The notes under the pieces were generated by a model. The model did no database searches. It was not told the origin of the DNA and saw only the letters and a program-made list of their open reading frames with translations. Made by a program: the position numbers and the translations under genes. From NCBI GenBank assembly GCA_023266575.1, contig JAHFPV010000006.1:116909-180908 (forward strand): a stretch of 64,000 bases of DNA. Direction: 5' to 3'. Positions 15,793-24,320 of the stretch are shown here, one piece after another (the first letter of the stretch is position 1; every line of letters starts with the position of its first letter). Origin of the DNA: Sphingobium sp. GTDB lineage: Bacteria > Pseudomonadota > Alphaproteobacteria > Sphingomonadales > Sphingomonadaceae.

Positions 15793-16813
15793 TCTCTCCC
15801 GCCTTTCGCCGCTCAAGCCGGTGCTGCCCTGGGCTTTGCTGGCGCTGGGTGTCGCCGCGCCCTTCGCGCTGTCCAGCTATGATCTCAACCTGCTCGCCCG
15901 CTTCATGGCGATGGGCATCCTGGCCCTCGGCCTTGTCCTCATTTGGGGCCATGGTGGCATATTGAGCCTGGGGCAGGGGGTGTTTTTTGGCCTTGGCGGC
16001 TATGCCATCGCGCTGCACATGAAGCTGGCCGATCTGCCTGCGGGCGAATTGCCCGACTTCATGGTGTGGAGCGGGCGCGAGAGCCTGCCCTTCTGGTGGA
16101 CACCCTTCGCCAGTCCGGCCTTCACGCTGGCGGCGATCATCCTTTTGCCCACACTGGCAGGCGCGTTGTTCGCATGGGCCGTGTTCCACCGGCGGGTGGG
16201 CGGCACCTATTTTGCGCTGATCACGCAGGCATTGAGCCTTGCCTTCGCCACGCTCATCATCAGCCGGCAGGACGTGACCGGGGGCTTTAACGGCCTCACT
16301 GATTTCTACTCCATCTTTGGCGTGGGGCTGGCCAGCCCCGGCACCGGGTCGATGCTCTACTGGATCACGCTGACCATATTGTGCGTGGCGTTCGTTGCGC
16401 TGCGTTGGCTGCTGGCGTCGCGCTTTGGCATATTGCTGCGGGCAGCACGCGACGGCGAAAATCGCGTGCGGTTCCTGGGCTATAACCCAACGCCCTTCAA
16501 GGTCGCGGCCTTTGCCATCGCGGCGATGCTGGCGGGGATTGGCGGCGCGCTTTTTACGCTGCACGCAGGCGTGGTGTCACCTGCGCTGATCGGCGTCGTC
16601 CCCTCGATCGAGATGGTCGTGTGGGTCGCGATTGGCGGGCGCTACAGTCTGGCGGGTGCGATCGTCGGTGCTTTGCTCGTCAATCTGGCGCGCGATGCGG
16701 TGTCGAGCGCCTTCCCCGAATTGTGGCTCTATCTGATGGGCGCGCTGTTCATCTTCGTCGTCACCCTGCTGCCACGCGGGCTGGCTGGCATCGCCAAAGG
16801 CAAGGCAGCATGA
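15785..16813 (+). CDS. urtC: Urea ABC transporter permease
   Basis: 342 residues, a LivM/UrtC-type permease with roughly eight to ten membrane segments. Recognisable parts are GHGGILSLGQGVFFGLGGYAIALHMKL near residues 57-80, the coupling loop LLRAARDGENRVRFLGYN and IEMVVWVAIGGRYSLAGAIVGA. It starts inside urtB (eight-base overlap) and ends in an ATGA overlap with urtD. Confidence 0.88.
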   Translation: MPDLSRLSPLKPVLPWALLALGVAAPFALSSYDLNLLARFMAMGILALGLVLIWGHGGILSLGQGVFFGLGGYAIALHMKLADLPAGELPDFMVWSGRESLPFWWTPFASPAFTLAAIILLPTLAGALFAWAVFHRRVGGTYFALITQALSLAFATLIISRQDVTGGFNGLTDFYSIFGVGLASPGTGSMLYWITLTILCVAFVALRWLLASRFGILLRAARDGENRVRFLGYNPTPFKVAAFAIAAMLAGIGGALFTLHAGVVSPALIGVVPSIEMVVWVAIGGRYSLAGAIVGALLVNLARDAVSSAFPELWLYLMGALFIFVVTLLPRGLAGIAKGKAA

Positions 16814-17568
16814 GCGGGTCGGCGATATCCGACCTGATTCTGAGCGTCGATGGCGTGACCATCGACTATAGCGGGTTCAAGGCGCTGGACGGATTTTCGA
16901 TGACGCTCAACCGGGGTGAAACCCGCGTCGTCATCGGTCCCAATGGCGCGGGCAAATCGACCCTGTGCGACACGATCATCGGCCGGGTGCGGCCCAGCAC
17001 GGGCCGGGTGATCTTCAAGGGCGAGGAAATCCACCGCTTGCCCGAACAGGCGATCGTGGCGCGGGGCATATGCCGCAAATTTCAGGCGCCCGGCGTACTG
17101 CCGACATTGAGCGTGCGCGACAATCTGGCGCTCGCCGCCCGCCGCGACCGGCGCTGGTGGAAGAGCCTTGGCAGCGGCATCCCGGCGGACGAGCGCGCAG
17201 CGGTGGACGAGGCGCTGGAGAGCGTCGGCCTGACCCATCGCGCCACGGTGGAGGCAGGGACGCTGGCGCATGGCGAGAAGCAATGGCTGGAAATCGCGAT
17301 GGTGATGGCGACGGGCGCGGAACTGCTGCTGCTGGACGAGCCGACCGCTGGCATGGGGCCGGCGGAAACCAGCCGCACGGCTGAGCTGATATTGGGACTG
17401 GGCGACACACGCACCGTGCTGGTGATCGACCATGATATGAGCTTTGTCGAACAATTGGCCGCGCCCGTCACGGTGATGCATCAGGGCAAATTCCTGAAAC
17501 AGGGTAGCGTCGCCGAAGTGCGCGCCGACCCGGAAGTCGCCGCCGTCTATCTGGGCCACACCGCATGA
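16810..17568 (+). CDS. urtD: Urea ABC transporter ATPase
   Basis: 252 residues. Walker A is GPNGAGKST, the Q-loop region is KFQAPGVLPTLSVRDNL, the signature-like segment LAHGEKQWLEIA is the variant seen in UrtD, and Walker B is LLLLDEPTAGMGPAE, followed by VIDHDMSFV. It pairs with UrtE under the UrtBC membrane dimer. ATGA overlaps join it to urtC and urtE. An open frame continues upstream into urtC, but ATG 16810 is the natural start. Confidence 0.9.
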   Translation: MSGSAISDLILSVDGVTIDYSGFKALDGFSMTLNRGETRVVIGPNGAGKSTLCDTIIGRVRPSTGRVIFKGEEIHRLPEQAIVARGICRKFQAPGVLPTLSVRDNLALAARRDRRWWKSLGSGIPADERAAVDEALESVGLTHRATVEAGTLAHGEKQWLEIAMVMATGAELLLLDEPTAGMGPAETSRTAELILGLGDTRTVLVIDHDMSFVEQLAAPVTVMHQGKFLKQGSVAEVRADPEVAAVYLGHTA

Positions 17569-18278
17569 GCGCGCTGCTGGAACTGGACGGCCTGTCAAGC
17601 GCCTATGGCCAGAGCGAGGTCTTGTGGGACGTGGAGCTGACGCTGGCGCGGGGGCAGGTGATGGCGCTGATCGGCCGCAACGGCGTGGGCAAGACGACGT
17701 TGCTGCACACGATCATGGGGACGCGGCCGGTGACGGGCGGGACGATCCGCTTCGACGGGCAGGACATCACCGCGCTGTCTGCGCACAAACGGTCGCGTGC
17801 GGGGATCGGCTTCGTGCCGCAGGGACGGCATGTGTTTCCGCAACTGACCGTCATGGAAAATCTGGAAACCGGCCTGTCGGCGCTGACCGGGCGGGGCAGG
17901 GGTGCAGCCAAGGTGCCGTCGCATATTTTCGACCTGTTCCCCAAACTCTACGACATTCGCACCCGCGCGGCGGGATTTCTGTCGGGTGGCGAGCAGCAGC
18001 AACTGGCGATCGGTCGCGCTCTGGCTGGGGAACCCAGCCTGCTGCTGCTGGACGAACCGACCGAGGGCATCCAGCCCAATGTGGTGCAGCAGATCGAGGC
18101 GGCTTTGGTCCATGTCCGCGACCAGCTGGGTATGACAGTGCTGGTGGTCGAACAATATCTCGATTTCGTCTGGCGCTTTGCCGATCGCTATTGCGCGATG
18201 CAGAACGGACGGATCATCCGGCAAGGCGCGATTGCCGAGGAAAGCGCGAAGGATGTCGCGCATCTGGTGCAAATTTAG
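17565..18278 (+). CDS. urtE: Urea ABC transporter ATPase
   Basis: 237 residues, the typical LivF/UrtE length. Walker A is GRNGVGKTT, the signature FLSGGEQQQLAIGRAL, and Walker B LLLLDEPTEGIQPNVV, followed by VVEQYLDFV. The ending FADRYCAMQNGRIIRQG is also characteristic. It is the last gene of the five-gene importer. Confidence 0.9.
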   Translation: MSALLELDGLSSAYGQSEVLWDVELTLARGQVMALIGRNGVGKTTLLHTIMGTRPVTGGTIRFDGQDITALSAHKRSRAGIGFVPQGRHVFPQLTVMENLETGLSALTGRGRGAAKVPSHIFDLFPKLYDIRTRAAGFLSGGEQQQLAIGRALAGEPSLLLLDEPTEGIQPNVVQQIEAALVHVRDQLGMTVLVVEQYLDFVWRFADRYCAMQNGRIIRQGAIAEESAKDVAHLVQI

Positions 18279-18296
18279 GGCGAGATGAGGTTAGAG

Positions 18297-18343
18297 TAAA
18301 ACTCCCAACCTTCGCTCGAAACGAACGGGCCAAGGTGAGTTTA
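18297..18343. terminator. Possible bidirectional terminator between converging genes
   Basis: TAAAACTCCCAACCTT at 18297-18312 and AAGGTGAGTTTA at 18332-18343 form an imperfect stem, with TTCG/CGAA pairing inside the loop. Short A and T runs border it on both sides. It lies between urtE and the converging dehydrogenase gene, where a shared terminator is expected. Confidence 0.35.
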
Positions 18344-18350
18344 TCGCTCT

Positions 18351-19358
18351 CTATGCCGTGGTCAGCGCCTCCAACTGGCGCAGCATGTCCGCGCTGACCG
18401 GGATGCCCTCACGCATGGCTTTTTCGCGCACGGCGAAGCGGCGGTCGCCGGGCATACGCGCCTGCCCGGCATCGTGGAGTGCCGTGACCATTTGCTCCAC
18501 CCGGTTGGCAAAACCCACCGCCGATCCGCTCCGGCCGGGATCGATCAGGATCAGGCACTCGCCAGTACAGGGCGTCTGCGCGCCGAGATGGGCGGACCAG
18601 TCCACCTCCGACGAAAACAACCCGCCGGTCAGCGCGGCGGCCATGATTTCGATCATCAGCGCAATGGCCGCGCCCTTATGCCCGCCAAAGGGCAGGAGCG
18701 CGCCGCCGTCCAGCACAGCTTGCGGATCGCGCGTGGGCTGCCCCGCTGCATCGACGCCAGCATCGGCGGGCAACATATGGCCGTCGCGCGCGGCGATCTG
18801 CACATCGCCATGAGCCAGCACGCTGACTGCCTGATCGAACACGACAATGCGTCCATCCGCGCGCGGCGCGGCGAAGGCCAGCGGGTTGGTGCCATAGACC
18901 GGGTGCCGTGCGCCCGGCGGCGCGACATAGGCCATGCTGTTGACCATCGCGATGGCGACCAGCCCCTGTAGCGCGAACGGCTCGACATCGGGCCACAGCG
19001 CGGCGAAATGATGCGATCGCCGGATGGCGACGACGCAGGCACCGGTCGCGCGCGCCTTGTCGATCGCCAGCCGCGTGGCGGCGGCCAGGGCAGGCTGGGC
19101 AAAACCGTTGGCGGCATCCACCCGCAGAAAAGACGCGCCACCATCCTCCAGCCGGGGTTGCGCCCGCCCATCGACCCAGCCGCTGCGCAGGGTGGAGACA
19201 TAGCCTGCCATGCGGAACAGGCCATGGCTCATCGCGCCGTCCCGTTCGGCGCTGGCGCAGTTGCGGGCCAATATGTCGGCCACCGCGTCGGACGTGCCAT
19301 TGGCCAGGAAGATGCGGCGGAGCAGCGCGACCAGCGCGTCGAAATCCATATGGGTCAT
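18351..19358 (-). CDS. Ldh2/MDH-family NAD(P)-dependent oxidoreductase
   Basis: 335 residues of the malate/lactate/ureidoglycolate dehydrogenase (Ldh2) family, which also includes delta1-piperideine/pyrroline-2-carboxylate reductases. Family features are CASAERDGAMSHGLFRMAGYV, the conserved RRSHHFAALW, VAIAMVNSMAYVAPPGA, VYGTNPLAFAAP and LPFGGHKGAAIALMIEIM. The start is ATG 19358; the open frame extends to 19415 without support. It diverges from the cytosolic ureohydrolase gene 107 bases away. With arginine-derived or ureido compounds as the local theme, a cyclic imino acid or ureidoglycolate-like substrate is plausible, but the sequence does not decide. Confidence 0.8.
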   Translation of the reverse strand: MTHMDFDALVALLRRIFLANGTSDAVADILARNCASAERDGAMSHGLFRMAGYVSTLRSGWVDGRAQPRLEDGGASFLRVDAANGFAQPALAAATRLAIDKARATGACVVAIRRSHHFAALWPDVEPFALQGLVAIAMVNSMAYVAPPGARHPVYGTNPLAFAAPRADGRIVVFDQAVSVLAHGDVQIAARDGHMLPADAGVDAAGQPTRDPQAVLDGGALLPFGGHKGAAIALMIEIMAAALTGGLFSSEVDWSAHLGAQTPCTGECLILIDPGRSGSAVGFANRVEQMVTALHDAGQARMPGDRRFAVREKAMREGIPVSADMLRQLEALTTA

Positions 19359-19465
19359 GACACTACCCTTTCCTGCTTTGCACCGGGGCGCAACGCTTCG
19401 TGCGTGCGAAGCCATACGTTCTTTGCCCCATTGCCGCCCTTTCGCCGCCGTCCAGACTGGACGCC

Positions 19466-20509
19466 ATGTCCGATGAACCGATCGATCTTGACGACCTTCG
19501 CCGCCTTTATGCCGGTGGCGGCGGGGCCGACATTCATGACCCGCATTTTCGCGAGGTGGCGGGGCTTCAGTTCAAGAGCGGGGACAAAAGGCGCTGGCCC
19601 TTTGCCGAGCCTTCGACGCTGCTGGACGCACCCTATATCGCGGGCGGGCTGACGGCGGAAACGCTTGATACACTGGACGTGGCGCTGATCGGCGTGCCGA
19701 TGGACCTGGGCGTCACCAATCGACCCGGTGCACGCTATGGCCCGCGCGCCGTCCGCGCGATCGACCGGATCGGACCCTATGAACATGCGCTGCGGGTCGC
19801 GCCGATGAACCATCTGGCGGTCGCTGATGTCGGTGATGTCGCGATGCAGAGCCGCTATGATCTTGCGCTGTGCCATGCCGATATAGAGGCCTGCTATGCG
19901 ATGATCGGCGCGACCAAAGCGATCCCGCTGTCGGTCGGTGGCGATCACAGCATCACCGGGTCGATCATGAAGGGGCTGGCGGCCACGCGCGGGCCGATGG
20001 GCATGGTCCATTTCGATGCCCATTGCGACACGGGCGGCATTTATGAAGGCTCCAAATTCCACCATGGCGCGCCCTTCCGTGAAGCGGTGCTGGCCGGGGT
20101 ATTGGACGCCAAACGCTCGATCCAGATCGGCATCAGGGGCGGCGCGGAGTATCTGTGGGAATTTTCCTATGCCAGCGGCATGACCGTGATCCATGCCGAG
20201 GATGTCGCGACCATGGGCATGGACGCGGTGGTGGCGAAGGCGCTGGAGGTGGTCGGCGATGGTCCCACCTATGTCACTTTCGACGTCGATGGTCTCGATC
20301 CGGTGTTCGCGCCCGGCACGGGTACGCCGGAAGTCGGCGGGCTATCTACGCGGGAGGCATTGCAACTGCTGCGCGGGCTGGCCGGTATCGACATTATCGG
20401 CGGCGATGTGGTGGAGGTCGCGCCCGAATATGATCCCGGCACGGTGACGGCCCAGGCCGCCGCGCAAATGCTGTTTCAATTGCTCTGCCTGGTCCATCTG
20501 CGCCAATGA
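19466..20509 (+). CDS. Cytosolic agmatinase/guanidino-acid ureohydrolase
   Basis: 347 residues, the length of guanidinobutyrase/guanidinopropionase-type enzymes, with no signal peptide. All metal ligands are present: GGDHS (H161), DAHCD (D184, H186, D188) and TFDVDGLDP (D273, D275). The substrate-loop histidines FHHG lie at 198-201, and GTGTPEVGG follows. It should release urea from a guanidino substrate in the cytoplasm; whether that is agmatine, guanidinobutyrate or guanidine cannot be told. Start ATG 19466 is preferred over the upstream GTG at 19400. The stop overlaps the APC permease start (ATGA), so the permease probably supplies its substrate. It is the third ureohydrolase in 20 kb. Confidence 0.88.
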   Translation: MSDEPIDLDDLRRLYAGGGGADIHDPHFREVAGLQFKSGDKRRWPFAEPSTLLDAPYIAGGLTAETLDTLDVALIGVPMDLGVTNRPGARYGPRAVRAIDRIGPYEHALRVAPMNHLAVADVGDVAMQSRYDLALCHADIEACYAMIGATKAIPLSVGGDHSITGSIMKGLAATRGPMGMVHFDAHCDTGGIYEGSKFHHGAPFREAVLAGVLDAKRSIQIGIRGGAEYLWEFSYASGMTVIHAEDVATMGMDAVVAKALEVVGDGPTYVTFDVDGLDPVFAPGTGTPEVGGLSTREALQLLRGLAGIDIIGGDVVEVAPEYDPGTVTAQAAAQMLFQLLCLVHLRQ

Positions 20510-21933
20510 GCGACCCCGGCGTCCCGCCCGAACCGGCGCTGCGGCGCGGCGTTACCGGTCCCGGCTTCTTTGCCCTCGCCTTCGGCACCATTGTCGGGTC
20601 GGCTTGGATGGTCTTGATGGGCGAGTGGGTGACGCCTGCGGGGCCGGGCGGGGCGGTGCTGGCCTTTCTGGGCATGACGCTGCTGATGGTGCCGGTCGCC
20701 GCCGCCTATGCCGAGCTGGTCGCGCGAGTGCCGCGCGCGGGGGCGGAGTTCGTCTTTGTGGAAAAGGCGTTCGGGCCATGGCCGGGCTTTGTCACTGGCT
20801 GGTTCCTTACCCTCTATTTTGTGGGCATCTGCGCCTTTGAAGGACTGGCTTTGTCCTGGTTCCTTGAAAATCTGGTGTCGGCGATGGCCGGGTGGCCGCC
20901 GCTCTACAGCGTTCTGGGCAAGTCGATCACCGCGCTGGATCTGGCTATTGGATTGACCGGTGCGGTCGTGATGACGCTGCTCAATGCGGCGGGGGCTAAG
21001 GTCGCGGTGGGCTTCCAGAAGCTGGTGACTTTCGCCTTTCTGGCGGCATCCGCCCTGCTGGTGCTGATCGGCTTCGTTCAGGGCGATCCCGCCAACTGGC
21101 AGCCCCTGTTCGAGCCTGCCCATGGCGGCAGCTTCGCTGGCGGCATGTTCGTGATGCTGGGCGTGGCGGGCATGTGGCTTTCGGGATTCCAGACGGCAGC
21201 GTCGGCCGTCGAGGAACGCGCGCCCGGCACCAGTTTTCATACGGTCGCCAAGGCGATGATGCTGGCGGTGGTAGTCGCCGCAATTTTCTACAGCCTGATC
21301 ATCATCGCCTCCGCCTCGCTCATTCCTTGGCGTGACCTGACATCGGGCGCGTTGCCCGTTGCGGCTGCGTTCGACCATGCGCTCGCCGGGGGTGTCGCGA
21401 CCAAGGGCATATTGCTGGTCGCAATGGCGTCCCTGCTCAAAACCTGGAACGCGATGCACCTGTCGGCGACGCGGGTGATATTGGCGCAGGCGCGCGCTGG
21501 TTTCCTGCCTGCGGGGCTTGCCCATGTCGATGCCAAGAGCGGCGCACCTCGGCGCGCGGCGTTGCTGGTCGGCGGATGGACCTGCCTTGGCGTGCTGGCC
21601 GGGCGCGGCGCGATCGGCCCGATCATCGCGATGGGGACGATTTGCACCACGGCGATCGCAGCGGTCGCGCTATTTGCGCTGATACGGTTGCGCACGGTCG
21701 ATGGGGGAGAGACCCGCCCAGCTTTCATTCTGCCGGGCGGGCAGGCGCTGCTCTTGCCTGTCGCGATCGGCGCGACGATCGTGGCAAGTGCGGCTGTCGT
21801 CGCGCCCTTTGGCATGGCAACGGGCATACCGCTGGAAATCTGGCTGATGCTGGGCTGGCTCGTGCTGGGCATCGCGCTGGTGATGGGGCAACGGCGCTGG
21901 CACCTGTCGCCAGCGTCTCTTCAGGCCGGATAG
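20506..21933 (+). CDS. APC-family amino acid/amine permease
   Basis: 475 residues with about twelve membrane segments. The N-terminal GPGFFALAFGTIVGSAWMVLMGEW and PGGAVLAFLGMTLLMVPVAAAYAELVARVPRAGAEFVFVEKAFG are diagnostic of APC amino acid/polyamine transporters. It is translationally coupled to the ureohydrolase upstream, so I infer uptake of a guanidino or amine compound. The 3' end overlaps the converging sulfotransferase gene by 13 bases. Confidence 0.85.
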   Translation: MSDPGVPPEPALRRGVTGPGFFALAFGTIVGSAWMVLMGEWVTPAGPGGAVLAFLGMTLLMVPVAAAYAELVARVPRAGAEFVFVEKAFGPWPGFVTGWFLTLYFVGICAFEGLALSWFLENLVSAMAGWPPLYSVLGKSITALDLAIGLTGAVVMTLLNAAGAKVAVGFQKLVTFAFLAASALLVLIGFVQGDPANWQPLFEPAHGGSFAGGMFVMLGVAGMWLSGFQTAASAVEERAPGTSFHTVAKAMMLAVVVAAIFYSLIIIASASLIPWRDLTSGALPVAAAFDHALAGGVATKGILLVAMASLLKTWNAMHLSATRVILAQARAGFLPAGLAHVDAKSGAPRRAALLVGGWTCLGVLAGRGAIGPIIAMGTICTTAIAAVALFALIRLRTVDGGETRPAFILPGGQALLLPVAIGATIVASAAVVAPFGMATGIPLEIWLMLGWLVLGIALVMGQRRWHLSPASLQAG

Positions 21934-23951
21934 GCCGCGATCACCGGTCCCAATGCCTGCTCCAGCGGGCCGAGCCATGGCGCAAAATGCCGCCAATGAT
22001 CGACGCCGTCGGTGAAGATCGGCTGGCGCACCTGTTCCGAACTGGCGGTGCGCACCGCTCGCTCCGTCCGCCAGAAGGCAAGGCAGGCTTCCTCGAACGG
22101 CAGGCCGAGATACTCCAATAGCCGCGCGACTTCGCCCGGCGTGTCGGCGACCATATGTTCATAATGGACGCGGTGGGCATGACCGGGCGCGGCGGCATCG
22201 AACGCCGCCATCAGCGCGACATAATCGCTATAATAGCGGCCGATTTCGTTCAGATCATAGGTAAAAGCCTGACCGCGCGCGAAATGCTGTTTCCAGCCCG
22301 AAAAACAGCAGCCCATCGGATGACGCCGCGCGTCGATGATTTTCGCGTTGGGCAGGATCAGCCGGATCAGGCCGACATGCTGCCAATTATTAGGCATTTT
22401 GTCGATGAAGTGGGGCCGGTCGCTCTGGCGGTGGACGCGGGTGCGATCGACATATTCCTCGCCCAGCCGTTGCCGGTCGGCGGGGGTGAGCGACGCGATC
22501 ATCGTGGCGAAATCGGGAAATTCACCCTCGTCGACGCGCGATTGCAGGCGGCTGGCGATGATCATCATCTCCGGCAATTCCATCGTCCCTTCGACCTTGC
22601 TGTGGCTGGAGAGGATTTGTTCGACCAATGTGGAGCCTGACCGTGGCAGTCCGACGATGAAGATCGGGTCGGGCGCAGGGCAGCCGCCCTCCCCGCAATT
22701 TGTGATAAAGGCGCTGGTGAAGCAGTCCGCGGCGGCCCTCACTTCTGCGGCAAACTCATCGGCGTCATAGGATAGCAAAGTGCGGCGCATGCGGTTGCCG
22801 CGATCATAATGGCCAAAGGATGCTGCATAATCGGGCGCATCCTCCAGCGCCTTGCCCAGCGAGAAATGGAGGTGGAAAATATCCTCGCCTTTCGTCGCTG
22901 CGTCTGGCGCCAGCGTCGTCAGCGCCTGCTCCATTGCGGCAACGTCCTGCGCGTCGAGCTTCACCGTCTTGAGGTTGGCCAGGCTCCACCAGGCTTCGCC
23001 CATGGTCGGTTGATAATGCACCGCCTGACGATAGGCGTGGATGGCATCGGCCTGCCGCCCCAGCGTCTTGAGCGCATGGCCCAGATTCTGCCACAGTTGC
23101 GGCTGGTCCGGCTTTTGCGCCAGCAATCCTTCGTAAATGGCCGCCGCCTGCGCCTGATCGCCCAGCCGCACCAGCACCGACGCCCGCAGCAGCGCATAGC
23201 CCGGATTGTCGAGCGGCGACTGCGCCAATATCTCGGCATGGGCAAGCGCGTCGGTCAGCCGGTTATTCTGGAGCAAAAGGCGGATCAGAAAATCGCGCGC
23301 CAGATCGAAACCGGGTGCGGTGGCGACCGCGCGTTCGACCAGCGTCAGCGCCGCGCTCATGTCTCCCTGCCGCCAGTATATTTCGCCCAGCAACCGGGTG
23401 GCGGCGGGATCGTCGGGCAGCCGGGCGAGTCGCGTATCAAGGATCGTCGCTGCATCCTCCAGACGACCCTCATTCATCGCCATCGCCGCTTCGAGCAGGT
23501 CGCGATCGCGCGAGGAAGCATGGATGCCTGACAGGTCGGCGCGCCACGCATGGTCGGTGCGGCCGACCTTCCGCAATTCACTTGCCAACAAAAACCAGCC
23601 GCTTGCCACGCCGGGTTGCTGGCGGGTCAGGCTTTCCAGCGCCGCGATGGCCTGTGCGCTGTCGCCCGTTTCGTTGGCGGCCTGCGCCAGTTCCCAGAAC
23701 AACGCAGGCACGTTCGGTTGGCGACGGGCCAGCGCGGCAAGGCGTGACAGGGCGGTTTCGGCCTGACCCAGCCGACGCAGCGCCTGTGCCGCCAGCAGCT
23801 CTGCTGGCGGGAGTCCGGGGGCTTGTTTCAGTATCGCTTCGGCCTGCGCCAGCGCCTCGGTCGGCTGCGTATCCAGCAGGGTGGCAGCATGGCCAAGCGC
23901 CTCCCTTAGCGCAAGGGAAGGGGGGACGGCAGGGCGCGAGGCAGCTTCCAT
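21921..23951 (-). CDS. TPR-repeat sulfotransferase
   Basis: 676 residues. About 370 N-terminal residues are tandem TPR units (for example LWQNLGHALKTLGRQADAIHAYRQAVHYQP and AWWSLANLKTVKLD). The C-terminal domain is a sulfotransferase with the PAPS 5'-phosphosulfate loop FIVGLPRSGSTLVEQIL and the later DKMPNNWQHVGLIRLILPNAKIIDARRHPMGCC. Such fused proteins commonly sit next to TonB receptors in sphingomonads, as here (divergent, 370 bases away). Start ATG 23951 has AAAGGAAG upstream; the frame extends to a TTG at 24011. The sulfated target is unknown. Confidence 0.85.
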   Translation of the reverse strand: MEAASRPAVPPSLALREALGHAATLLDTQPTEALAQAEAILKQAPGLPPAELLAAQALRRLGQAETALSRLAALARRQPNVPALFWELAQAANETGDSAQAIAALESLTRQQPGVASGWFLLASELRKVGRTDHAWRADLSGIHASSRDRDLLEAAMAMNEGRLEDAATILDTRLARLPDDPAATRLLGEIYWRQGDMSAALTLVERAVATAPGFDLARDFLIRLLLQNNRLTDALAHAEILAQSPLDNPGYALLRASVLVRLGDQAQAAAIYEGLLAQKPDQPQLWQNLGHALKTLGRQADAIHAYRQAVHYQPTMGEAWWSLANLKTVKLDAQDVAAMEQALTTLAPDAATKGEDIFHLHFSLGKALEDAPDYAASFGHYDRGNRMRRTLLSYDADEFAAEVRAAADCFTSAFITNCGEGGCPAPDPIFIVGLPRSGSTLVEQILSSHSKVEGTMELPEMMIIASRLQSRVDEGEFPDFATMIASLTPADRQRLGEEYVDRTRVHRQSDRPHFIDKMPNNWQHVGLIRLILPNAKIIDARRHPMGCCFSGWKQHFARGQAFTYDLNEIGRYYSDYVALMAAFDAAAPGHAHRVHYEHMVADTPGEVARLLEYLGLPFEEACLAFWRTERAVRTASSEQVRQPIFTDGVDHWRHFAPWLGPLEQALGPVIAAYPA

Positions 23952-24320
23952 GGCGGGTTTTGCTTCCTTTCTCGTCTGCACAATGAACAGGATATTGCAG
24001 TTGCGCAACAACAGGAGCGATTGGAGCGCAGGAACAGCAAAATTAGGCTGTTGACTCCTGCAATCGTTACAGCATTATCAAAGTTGGACAAACGTACGAA
24101 ATGACGAAAGTCCAAGGGGAATACAGGTAAATTATGATGCCGTGCCGTTGTACGGCAGGTCTGGAGGCGTGCGCCGTTTCCGGTCGCGGGGCTGTTTTGC
24201 CTTTGCGAAATGCGGGCTGCGACGTGTCGTCTGACAATGTGCTGCAATGCGTCATAATCACGCGGGGAAACCGCGATTTGGGAGAGTGGAGGGCATCTTT
24301 TCAAGGGGGAGTCCAACACC
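23952..24320. other. Intergenic region before the TonB receptor
   Basis: 369 bases without a convincing gene. It holds a tight inverted repeat TGCCGTTGTACGGCA at 24143-24157 and a small GC hairpin (CGCGGGGAAACCGCG, near 24261-24275). A good ribosome site (AAGGGGGAG) lies before ATG 24321. An AAATGACG at 24099 resembles part of the shared promoter box, but the spacing and the second element are missing. Confidence 0.5.

Noticed and set aside
24090-24125. TACGAAATGACG before the second TonB receptor as another member of the box family
   Set aside because: The core TACGTC is incomplete and nothing like CATAGC lies 37 bases after it.
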